Origin: Spinacia oleracea
Taxonomy: Eukaryota; Streptophyta; Magnoliopsida; Caryophyllales; Amaranthaceae
Direction: 5' to 3'
Assembly (NCBI RefSeq): GCF_020520425.1
Contig: NC_079490.1
Coordinates: 3,472,001-3,536,000, forward strand
DNA: 64,000 nucleotides
Position numbers and translations under genes: made by a program. Below the pieces are notes generated by a model. It was not told the origin of the DNA, ran no database searches, and saw only the letters and a program-made list of their open reading frames with translations. The stretch's first letter is position 1; each line of letters opens with the position of its first letter. This document shows, in pieces, positions 46,868 through 56,073 of this stretch.

Positions 46868-48706
46868 TTAATTGGACTCCACAACACCATCAACATCTTC
46901 CTCCACATCAGGTTCTTCATTAAGGTCAATGATAGGACGTGATTTTGAGGTGGTCTGAACCGGCGGCGAAGATGACACTGGCGGCGGCGACAACGGCGGC
47001 GAAGATGACAACGGCGGCGACGACGACTGCACATAATGACACCTCATATGCCCTCCTAAAGCTTGCCCTGACTGAAAACTCTCGTTACAAATGTTGCACT
47101 TGTGAACTGAGTATGCCACGTCACCTCTGATCTCACCCGGACCCACTTGGGTTAACCCGGATCCATGCTCAAGTACTTGACTTCTTGGTACTTGAGTTAA
47201 GGTTAGGGTTGGGGTTGGGGTTGGGGTTAGGGTTAGGGCATGGTTAAGTGTAGTTGAGCTTGAGCTAGGGTTAAAGTTAACATGAGTTGACTTAGGTTGA
47301 CTTTTTTTTAGGTTAGCTTTTTCTTTGTTGTGGCTAGACCTATGACCACCTAAAGCTTGATGAGTTGAGAAACCTTTACCACAAGTGATACAAATCCACT
47401 TCAAAACCTCCCCGTCCGGCCCCACCACCACTTCCCGCACCACCGTCTCCGCTTCCTCATCTTGATTATTATTCTCACCACCACCACCACTGCCGCCACT
47501 ACCACCAGCTTCTTCTTTCTCTTTCTTGTGATGTTTAGCTTGGTTCGGTTGTTCATGACATTTAACCGCCTTCCTCTTCTTCTTATTCGTCGAACACGAA
47601 GCTACATTCTCCTTTCGAGGCGAACAATGAAAGGTTGTTGGATGATTGAACTTCATAGGAGGGTAATCAGGGACTGTAATGTTCAACTCGTACTGTAAAA
47701 AGTACAACTCATCTTCGTCGTATTCCCCTTTCTTCTTCTCTACTCTTGCCCTTATAACCGCCCGAATTCCGTCTCCGTCTTCGGGTTCGGGTTCGGGTTG
47801 GGGTTGATCGGGTTCGATAGACGGACCATTCGATAAATACATCAGATTATCAGTAGCAGCAACTTCATCGTCGTTGTGACTGGAATTATCCGAAGACGAC
47901 GATGACCCGGTACCCGTACCCGTATCCGTTGATGAAGGATCCTTAACCATTCCTCGCTTCCCGAATCCCTTCCATCTCAAAAGCTGAATCCGATTCACCT
48001 CCTCCTCACCCGACCCATCATCACCACCCGACCCGCTTCCATTGTCGATCTCACAATCGTTGTTGCTGGGCGGGATCGGGCTGACCCGAACCCGATTAGA
48101 AGGCGGTTCCATCCCCCGATAATCGCGGTCAGGGTGGGACCTCATATGACCAAAGAGGGCTTTTTGTGATTTCAAACCCTTGTTACAACCCGGATAATTA
48201 CACTGGAAAATCCCATCTTGATCTTGATCCCGGGCCCCCGAACTTGACCCGAATCCACCAGCGGCAGCCTTCTTAGCGGCGGCGGAATAACCACCACCAC
48301 CCGCCGCCTTCAACGGCCTGTCGTCCCTCTCGGCAGCGTGAATCCTCAAGTGACCTCCTAGGGCTTTTCCGTTCTGAAACTTTTTATTGCAGTATTTACA
48401 ATCGTACTTCTTCGCGTTAACAACAACAACTTCTTCAGCTTCGGGCTTAGCTTCGGGCTCAGCTTCGGGTTTAGCTTCGGGTGGTTCGAGCTGAGTCGGA
48501 ACTCGGAACTCCCCTTCTTCCAAATCATCATCATCATCATCATCTTCAACCACATAATTAACAAGTTGCGGTTGTTTCTGCGGTGGTTGTTGCGGTGGTG
48601 GTGGTGGAGTAATAGTAGTAGTAACAGCTGATGATGATGAAGACGGTGATCTTAATTTCACTATCAATTTTTTTACAGACTTCTGATTTTGATCTTTATC
48701 CGCCAT
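46868..48706 (-). CDS. C2H2 zinc-finger protein with four fingers and a DLN EAR motif
   Basis: A predicted nuclear transcriptional repressor, intronless, 612 residues. The fingers are at about 101-123 (CKYC..KALGGHLRIH), 168-191 (C-x4-C, KALFGHMRSH), 438-459 (CITC..QALGGHRSSH) and 536-557 (CNIC..QALGGHMRCH). Three carry plant-specific ALGGH motifs. The C-terminus has PIIDLNEEPDVEED, an EAR-type repression motif (594-599). Long acidic, Pro, Ser and Gly tracts separate the fingers, including an Asp run at 55-61 and a Leu-Thr/Pro-Thr dipeptide run at 491-504. The ATG is the first in frame. Four dispersed fingers in one exon fit the large plant multi-C2H2 (ZAT-like) group. DNA targets are unknown. 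Confidence 0.92.
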   Translation of the reverse strand: MADKDQNQKSVKKLIVKLRSPSSSSSAVTTTITPPPPPQQPPQKQPQLVNYVVEDDDDDDDLEEGEFRVPTQLEPPEAKPEAEPEAKPEAEEVVVVNAKKYDCKYCNKKFQNGKALGGHLRIHAAERDDRPLKAAGGGGYSAAAKKAAAGGFGSSSGARDQDQDGIFQCNYPGCNKGLKSQKALFGHMRSHPDRDYRGMEPPSNRVRVSPIPPSNNDCEIDNGSGSGGDDGSGEEEVNRIQLLRWKGFGKRGMVKDPSSTDTGTGTGSSSSSDNSSHNDDEVAATDNLMYLSNGPSIEPDQPQPEPEPEDGDGIRAVIRARVEKKKGEYDEDELYFLQYELNITVPDYPPMKFNHPTTFHCSPRKENVASCSTNKKKRKAVKCHEQPNQAKHHKKEKEEAGGSGGSGGGGENNNQDEEAETVVREVVVGPDGEVLKWICITCGKGFSTHQALGGHRSSHNKEKANLKKSQPKSTHVNFNPSSSSTTLNHALTLTPTPTPTLTLTQVPRSQVLEHGSGLTQVGPGEIRGDVAYSVHKCNICNESFQSGQALGGHMRCHYVQSSSPPLSSSPPLSPPPVSSSPPVQTTSKSRPIIDLNEEPDVEEDVDGVVESN

Positions 48707-48965
48707 TAAAGAAGGATTAAGATGAATCGAGTTGAATTCGAAACAATTAAACTATTCAATTAAATTTGGGATTTGAGATTTGGAATTTGAGAGTGAGCTT
48801 AAGTTGAGCTAGGGCTTTTTAACACGAGAGAAAGCAAAGAGAGGGGGAGAGAGGCAGGTTAGAATATAAAGCTAGGGAAAGAGAAAAGATAATTAAAGAC
48901 TTTTCGGATTTTTCTACTTTTTATTTATTTATATTTGAAGATGCAAACAAATTTGAAATGGTTTA

Positions 48966-49430
48966 GGAGTGAGAAAGAATAAGAAAAAGAGTGGGAGTAG
49001 GATTTGAGAGTTTTCACTAGAAATAAAATATTTATTTATAATTTTGAAATAAATAATTTAAGTAAATATTTTTTTGTGAGAGGAATTTAAATAATTTAAT
49101 ATTAAAATAATAAGGTTTTTTTTAGGGGTGAGAAAGAATAAGAAAAAGAGTGGGAGTAGGATTTGAGAGTTTTCACTAGAGATAAAATATTTATTGTATT
49201 TTGAATAATAATTTAAGTAAATAATTTTTTGTGAGAGGAATTTAAATAATTTAATATTAAAATATTAAGGTTTTTTAGGGGTGAGAAAGAATAAGAAAAC
49301 GAAAAAGAGTAGGAGTAGGACTTCGGAGTTTGCACTAGAATAAAATAATATTATAATTTGAATAATTATTTAAATAAGTTTTTTTTTGGAGGGGATTTAA
49401 TAATTTAAGAAAAATAATAATAAGGAAAAA
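48966..49430. repeat. Three tandem 150-160-base units upstream of the C2H2 gene
   Basis: Units at about 48966-49127, 49128-49281 and 49282-49430 share GTGAGAAAGAATAAGAAAA, AGTAGGATTTGAGAGTTTTC and GTGAGAGGAATTTAAATAAT. The third is more diverged. They begin about 260 bases upstream of the start codon, so they lie in or next to the promoter. Confidence 0.85.
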
Positions 49431-49433
49431 TTG

Positions 49434-49785
49434 ATATTATCGGTCCCAACTATGGCCGATTTACTTTAAAAGGTCCCAACTTTTGATTATGTCAGGGTGG
49501 TCCCAACTATAGAGAGTGTTTTCCAAAAATGGTCCCTTAGTTAAAATTAAGTGCTAAATAACTTAATTAACACTCATATCTCTCGTGCAATAATCATATT
49601 TTTTAATTAAATGAAGTAAATGGAACAGTATCATATGCTTAAATCAACTTAATTAATAGTTTAATAAACCAAAGGACCATTCTTGGAAAACACACCTTAA
49701 AGTTGAGACCACTCTAGAATAATCAAAAGTTGGGACCTTTAAAAGTTAAACGGCCATAGTTGGAACTGTCAATATCAATTTTTCC
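49434..49785. mobile_element. Mutator-type MITE, copy 1
   Basis: Inverted ends GGAAAAATTGATATTATCGG and CAATATCAATTTTTCC, with a 9-base duplication TAATAATAA on each side (in a triplet-repeat context, so slightly ambiguous). Internal inverted blocks CCCAACTATGGCCG / CGGCCATAGTTGG. Confidence 0.75.
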
Positions 49786-49809
49786 TAATAATAATAAGGG
49801 TCAAACTAA

Positions 49810-51990
49810 TTAAGGTTTATGATTGGGTAATCGGATATGGAAGTTAGGAAGTACCTTAAAATTTTCCTTTTTTGTCCTTATCAATTTATTTGAATTTTTA
49901 TTTTTCTTTAAATTTTCATTTTATTGTTGACTCATGACGTCTATATTACCAAATTGTAATTTGTAAAGAAGATATCTTTCTTTTAGGGATTGATTCATTA
50001 CTTATGAATAAAGGGTTCGATTAGATTTGGTGAAGTTTTCTTTCATTTAATTTCTTGAATGCGATAACTATATATAAAGCGTTTATAAATTTGAAATTTT
50101 GATTAACTAGCTAGATACTTCTTTTGATAAGCAAACTGTTGAGATCTGGACGACAATTTAAAAATCGTGGTATGTCTTTGTAAAATTTTTATACGAAGTG
50201 TGTATATATGGTTGCGTGGAAGTTTATTCATTACGAATAGATTTGATGGAGTGGGATATTATTATAAGTTACTATCCGAAGTAAGTAATGTCACTTAATT
50301 ACTTAATTATGTATCAATTAAGTGTTTTAATACGGTAATTGAATTGAAGATGCCAAAATTTATTTTTTTATTTTTTTATTTTTTTATCTCAAGCTTTACT
50401 CGATTTCTCCTTATCAACAATGGTAAAAAGAATATGTCAAAAAGAATAACAATGGTAAAAAGTTAGGAAGAGGGATTTACAATGAAGTTAATTATATTGC
50501 CACATTTGCTATCTTTAATTATTAGTAGCATTGTTGTTAGCATGAACCTTGTCTTGAGGAATTCGAACCATCGAAAAATATCTTTAATAAGTGTAACATC
50601 GATCAATTGTATACGTATCATACACATTTAATTTCTTTTTTTATAAAAAGATGAAGACAATATCACTAGTTATTTTCTAGCTAGTTAATATTAAATTTTA
50701 ACCATTAAATCCTCTTAAATTATATATTTATTGTCAAATTAAAAGCCAAAACAAATAAGTCATAAGATGATGAAGGTACGTGTTTCTTATTCTTATGATT
50801 TTCAGTTGTCTGTAATTCACGTACTCCCTCTGTTCTTAAATATTAGTTCTGTTTTGATTTTTCAACTCGTTTGAACTTAATATTTAATTGTAAATATTTT
50901 CAAATACGTATGTTAGAAAAATATAAAAATTTAATATTGTTAAACTACACATTAAGACGAACAAAATAAGATCTCACATGAATATGTTTTGAAATACGTA
51001 TTGGAAAGAAATTAGAAGATTCTCTTCAATTGTGAATAGTGTCAACATTCCAAAAAGGACTAATATTCGAGAACAGGGGGAGTAATGAATTTATGGACTT
51101 ATTTTAATTAGTTCTAAATTACTTCGTTAGCTCTTTAATATTTTCCTTATTTAAAATTTTATATTATTCAAGCACTTTCTTTTAACCTAAATTTCATCAA
51201 CTTGAGATGTTGTTAGATTTATCTTAATATATTGTATAATAAATGTCAACCTTTTATAATATTTTACTGCAGAATAAAATTAAAGATACTTCAATGTGTG
51301 ATTGCATATTTGCATGGAACTCTAAGTAGCTAGTGAATTAAAAGAGAACGGAGTAAGTATTATTACGTTATGCGATGTTTTATTTCACCAATTTCGTTAT
51401 GAAATAATAAGTTTAGATAAGCTGGTTGATAAAAGTGATCACACAAAAAAGTACTATGGGATGTGTTTTTTTTTTTTGGTTAGAAATGAGTACCTAGCAT
51501 TAATTTAAGAAGTTACAGAAGGTTCCATGGTTACCTACAATATGGGATATGTTTTATTCATCTGATTTTCAGATATCTTATTTAAACTTAGCTAAACTAA
51601 TTTGAACTTATCAAAACTTATTGTAGTTAAATTGTAAGGAGTACTTGGTAACCCTTACTTTCCACGATCTTACATAAGTAATACCAAGGTGAATAGGATA
51701 CACCATTAATGTGATTAGGATACATATAATTAAACTAGGAATTGAAATCGTTGCACACTTAACTTGTTAGAAGATTGTGATAATAAGATTTATTTCCTAA
51801 CAAAGATAGACTGTGATTGATTTATTTCCTATCAAAGATATTGTGATTGCGATTTGTTTCCTACCAAAAGACATGAGATAAGAGATTGTGATTTTCATTC
51901 CCAAATTCTAGATATATTAGACTTAAGATCATATTTTCACTTAATATAGGGCTAGTAAGTTTAAATGATTTTTGTTAAATCATATAAGGA
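49810..51990. other. Gene-free AT-rich interval
   Basis: Apart from the Stowaway MITE at 50824-51082, I see only AT-rich DNA with no credible open frame, RNA gene or repeat structure. Confidence 0.5.
50824..51082. mobile_element. Stowaway MITE
   Basis: Ends CTCCCTCTGTTCTTAAATAT and ATATTCGAGAACAGGGGGAG with TA on both sides. 259 bases. Confidence 0.82.
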
Positions 51991-51999
51991 TTATATAAG

Positions 52000-52360
52000 G
52001 GGAAAATTGAAATTATCAGTTCCAACGATGACCGATTTACTTTGAAAGGTCACAACTTTTTATTATCTCAGAGTGGACTCAACTATAGAGAGTCTTTTCC
52101 AAAAATGGCCATTTAGTTAAAGTTAAGTGCTATATATAACTTAATTAATTAAGAATCATATCTCTAATGCAATAATCATATATTTTTTAATTAAATAAAG
52201 TTAATGGAATAGTCTGATAAGCGTAAATTAACTTAATTAACAATTTAATTAAGTTAATTGACCATTTTGGGAAAACACACCTCAAAGTTGAGACCACTCT
52301 AGAATAATAAAAAGTTGTGAGCTTTTAAAGTGAAATGACCATAGTTGTATCAATTTTTCC
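52000..52360. mobile_element. Mutator-type MITE, copy 2
   Basis: Ends GGGAAAATTGAAATTATC and GTATCAATTTTTCC, flanked by 9-base duplications TTATATAAG / TTGTATAAG (one mismatch). Internal sequence matches 49434-49785. Confidence 0.75.
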
Positions 52361-52393
52361 TTGTATAAGTACAATTTATAATTAAGGTTGAAG

Positions 52394-52662
52394 CACTACA
52401 AGAATTTGTATCTTTTATGACAACCTAATAATGACGGGTCGAAAATTCCGTCGCAAAAGTCTTTTGCGACTGGGCTAACAACCCAACAAAGACGGGAACA
52501 ACCGTCGCAAATGTCTTTTATGACGAGTTAACGACGGGATTTTCCATTATTGACGACCCCCTTTTATGATGGGTTCGCGACAGGAAATTCCGTCGTTAAT
52601 TAACGATTATAGACCTTTAGCGACGGGATTTCCCGTCGTTAATGATACAATTTCTTGTAGTG
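52394..52662. mobile_element. CACTA-type MITE, copy 3
   Basis: Ends CACTACAAGAATTTGTATC and GATACAATTTCTTGTAGTG. An inverted relative of the element at 6280, with the same GACGGG/GTCGCAAA palindromic interior. Flanking triplets AAG/TAG match imperfectly. Confidence 0.88.
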
Positions 52663-52672
52663 TAGTATATTA

Positions 52673-52954
52673 TGTTGAAATATTAATCTAGAAAAATCTA
52701 GATAATATGTTTGTAAAAATCTAGTAGGGAAATTTCTAGAATTATCCTAAAAAAAATCTAGTAAGAAAAATCTAGAAACTAGGATACAACCACTATAAAT
52801 ATGTTGTATGTGCATGAGTTGAGAGGTGAGCTAATCAAGAAAGCTCCCACAAAAATATGATGGGTAGAAACAAGTGTTCTACAAAAGAAAATATTGTTGT
52901 ACAATTTTTACTAATGTAATCAATGATAAATATTCAATTTTGTTATATTATTCA
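52673..52954 (+). mobile_element. Possible Copia-type solo LTR or LTR fragment
   Basis: Begins TGTTGAAATATTAATCTAG, contains a TATA-like CTATAAATATG at about 52793 and ends near TTATTCA. Start, length and internal promoter resemble Copia LTRs, but no matching 5-base duplication is visible and no internal retrotransposon domain follows. It may be a fragment. Confidence 0.35.
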
Positions 52955-53980
52955 GGTTAATCAAAACTTTCGCGTGCGTCCTCAAATATCTATCATATTA
53001 CTCTTATTCTATTTATTTTGAAAAAAAAAACAAATTTAGATAACATATATGATAAAAATTTAAAACATCCAAATAAATTCTAAAAAGTTTAGTTACGTGA
53101 AATTCATATGAATAAACACACTTATTTAATTATACAATTTATAATAGATGGGTGAAAATCGGGGGAAAGTAACAACCTTTAGCATACTAAGTCATACATT
53201 CCATTCACTTAACTAAGCTTAACTAAAATATCTTTTGTAGATGTCGTATGATTTTTGTTTTATTAATTTTTCATATAAAAGAAACTAAGTTTAACAAGAT
53301 TCGATCACGTGATCAATATTTTTAGCGGAAATTTTTTATATCAGTAAGTGACACGTGTTGTAATTCGTGGCTTTTGTTTTAGTATAGAGAGCTATAGACT
53401 TATAGACGTATAGATAAAAAGATAGATTATATGAACCTTGTATAACTTACCTATTTCCTAAGTTCTTTATTACACACGGAGTAGATGACACTTTTTTTTT
53501 TAACGTTTGCCAATGGAATGTTTCAAATACCACAATATCTTTAATTATCAATGCGTAAAAGTTATAAAATTTTGATATTATAAAACTATACGACGAGACG
53601 ATTAAACGAGACTCACATGACTATTTTTTCTTAAATATAAATCACAATTGCTAGTTAAAGTATATGCCCCTTGCAGTATTGAATGGGGGGCAAGGCTACA
53701 AATAGTGTCAAAAGTACAATTTTGTCATCTAAAAAATAATGGAGAAAGTATAAGTTGCCCTAAAGTACATAAAATTCAGTTTGAATTAGTAAAAGTAGTA
53801 CTTCATACAAACTTATTTGTGTTCAGTAAAAATTAGATACAGAAAAATTGTCTAGATTGATCTTGAGTACTATCTTTCTTTTTGCCTAAAACTAACCTTA
53901 TACGATAAGTTAGAAATTCACAGGTTTGAATCCCTCTCTCCACTTGTAAATTGTAATGCCTTTATGACACATTTGAACTA

Positions 53981-54305
53981 CTCCCTCCGTCCTATAATAT
54001 AGTGCCCGTTTGACCAAAATCACGGTTATTAAGGTAAAGTATAACATTGATAATAAAAACAATAATTATTTGTTCTTTCAAGATAAAGTACATGTTAGTT
54101 GGCTTTTATGGAGAGAGAAATTAGAGATTAAAGGTGTGTACATAATAAATAGACCTAAAAAAGACAAAAATCAAGCACATGGGTTGAATAAAAGTCAAAA
54201 AATACAATTTTTAAAGTAAAAATTAATGGTTTAAAATAGAAATAGGCACATCATTTAGGGACACCATTTTAGAAAAACAGGCACTATATTATGGGACGGA
54301 GGGAG
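53981..54305. mobile_element. Stowaway MITE, tandem copy 1
   Basis: Ends CTCCCTCCGTCCTATAATAT and ATATTATGGGACGGAGGGAG with TA on both sides. A 69-residue open frame inside also occurs in copy 2, but is simply MITE sequence. Confidence 0.92.
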
Positions 54306-54319
54306 TATAAAAAATAATA

Positions 54320-54638
54320 CTCCCTCCGTCCCATAATATAGTGCCCGTTTGACCAAAATCACGGTTATTAAGGTAAAGGATAACATTGATAATAAAAACA
54401 ATAATTATTTGCACTTTCAAGATAAAGTACATGTTAGTTGGCTTTTATGGAGAGAGAAATTAAAGATTAAAGGTGTGTACATAATAAATAGGTCAAAAAA
54501 AGACAAAAATCAAACACATGGGTTGAATAAAAAGTCAAAAAATACAATTTTTAAAGTAAAAATTAATGGTTTAAAATAGAAATATGCACATCATTTAGGG
54601 ACACCATTTTAGGGAAACAGGCACTATATCATGGGACA
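54320..54638. mobile_element. Stowaway MITE, tandem copy 2 (right end truncated)
   Basis: Starts CTCCCTCCGTCCCATAATAT 14 bases after copy 1 in the same orientation and is about 95 percent identical to it. The right end stops at ATCATGGGAC, lacking the GGAGGGAG tip and the TA. Confidence 0.88.
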
Positions 54639-54865
54639 CTTATTTGTACTTGTTTCTCTCGGGCTTATCATATCTACAAATCTAAGCTTATTAAAACGTA
54701 TTCTCTCGAACTACTTTGACCGCTAAAGGTTATGAGGTTATCTCCTACGTAGTTCACCCCTACCCGCTACTTCGAGTAGTGAGCTCAACCGATGAAAGCT
54801 ATCGTTAGTTTTGCCGAACTTGCCCAAGTCCAACGTAATAACAGAGGCCAAATTGTGCAAATACT

Positions 54866-55160
54866 CCCGTTCGGTATCACTTGTCAGTTTTCATTTTTTG
54901 GTTCTTTTGTTTTAAATTTTTTTTGGCGGGGATGAGAATCGATCCAAGGATCACCTGGAACCGGGATGGAAGCTCTAACCAACTGAGCTATCCATCACTC
55001 TCGAATTATTAACTAAAAGTAGTCTTGCCTATTGTAATCATGTTAATTTTGAAAACTGACAACAAAAAACTGGAAACTACTTTTTATGGTTTTCATATTT
55101 TGGTTTGTAGTTTTGTAAAAAACAGAAAACTGGAATAAAAAAACGATACCAAACAAGCCC
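54866..55160. mobile_element. GTTCGGTATC-type MITE with nested tRNA-derived SINE
   Basis: Outer ends CCCGTTCGGTATC and GATACCAAACAAGCCC match the family at 26704 and 41399. Inside, on the minus strand (about 55000 to 54917), is a tRNA-like head GGATAGCTCAGTTGGTTAGA with B-box-like GGATCGATTCTC and an A-rich tail. That is a SINE rather than a functional tRNA, since no acceptor stem pairs. Confidence 0.65.
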
Positions 55161-55404
55161 TTAGTTTTGAGTACCAACTCTTAACAACAAAAATGGTAAT
55201 TTTATACAATAAAGAAAATCTTGTTCTCTTTTTGTTAATAGTGGAAGTAACTTCTTTTGAACCAAATGCCTGATTGCTAAATTCACCATAATTAGTTCAA
55301 AGAAAGGAAGATCATACATACAGTTATAGACTTCTAGGAAAGGAAGATCAAGGCCGATAGCGGCAGACCAATCGTTAAAACCCTAAACACAGATGTTACT
55401 AAAG

Positions 55405-55740
55405 ATGGCATTGGGCCGGGCCTAACATGAATGAAAAAACACGGTCAGACATAGCCCACAGCATGGACAACACATCACGGCACGATATGAGAGGTTGGGT
55501 CGTGCTTGGGCCGCCTTTTGAAATTTACAACTCAATTCCAACCTGGCCGAGCCCAAATTGAGAAAAAATACGACCAGACATAGCCCACGGGAATGGAAAG
55601 CACATCCCGGCACGACATGAGGAGTTGGGTCGTGTCTGGGCCACCTTTTGAAATTTACAACTCAATACCAACCTAGTACAAAACGAGTAGGCTTGGCATG
55701 GGCCGGGCCTATTCAGACCCAAGGCACACGGGCTCAATGC
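55405..55740. repeat. GC-rich GGCCGGGCC repeat, copy 3, internally duplicated
   Basis: Two direct sub-copies (about 55430-55545 and 55550-55680) share GCCCACAG/GG..GGAAAGCACATC.CGGCACGA and CACCTTTTGAAATTTACAAC. The ends are GC-rich (GGGCCGGGCC). The interval 53.0-56.0 kb contains no gene that I can support. Confidence 0.55.
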
Positions 55741-56073
55741 AGAGATGATGGAAAGGAAGATCACACATATAGTTAGAGACAACCAGAAACACAGATGTTA
55801 TTCATCATAAGAATGGTTTCCTCCAAAAACAAAAACAAAAAAAATTCAGTAGAATGGTACCTTAATGTTCTCTTTTTTTCAATTTTTCAACAAAAAACTG
55901 GTCTTCAAAAAAAAAAACCAAGATTCTTACAAGAACATACAACTCAAAAGCATGAGTCAAAATATCATCACACTGAGCTTTTTGTTCAATACAGTCGATC
56001 AAATTCAAATATTAACACAGTCAATCAAATTCAAGGTCTTAAAAATGAATGCATCGATCAAGGCACGAAATGA

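Noticed and set aside
54010-54579. Two similar small proteins (69 and 76 residues) suggesting a duplicated gene
   Set aside because: They are the same stretch of two tandem Stowaway MITEs, not conserved genes.
54917-55000. A tRNA gene on the minus strand
   Set aside because: A- and B-box-like motifs are present, but the acceptor and anticodon stems do not pair, and an A-rich tail follows; a SINE is more likely.
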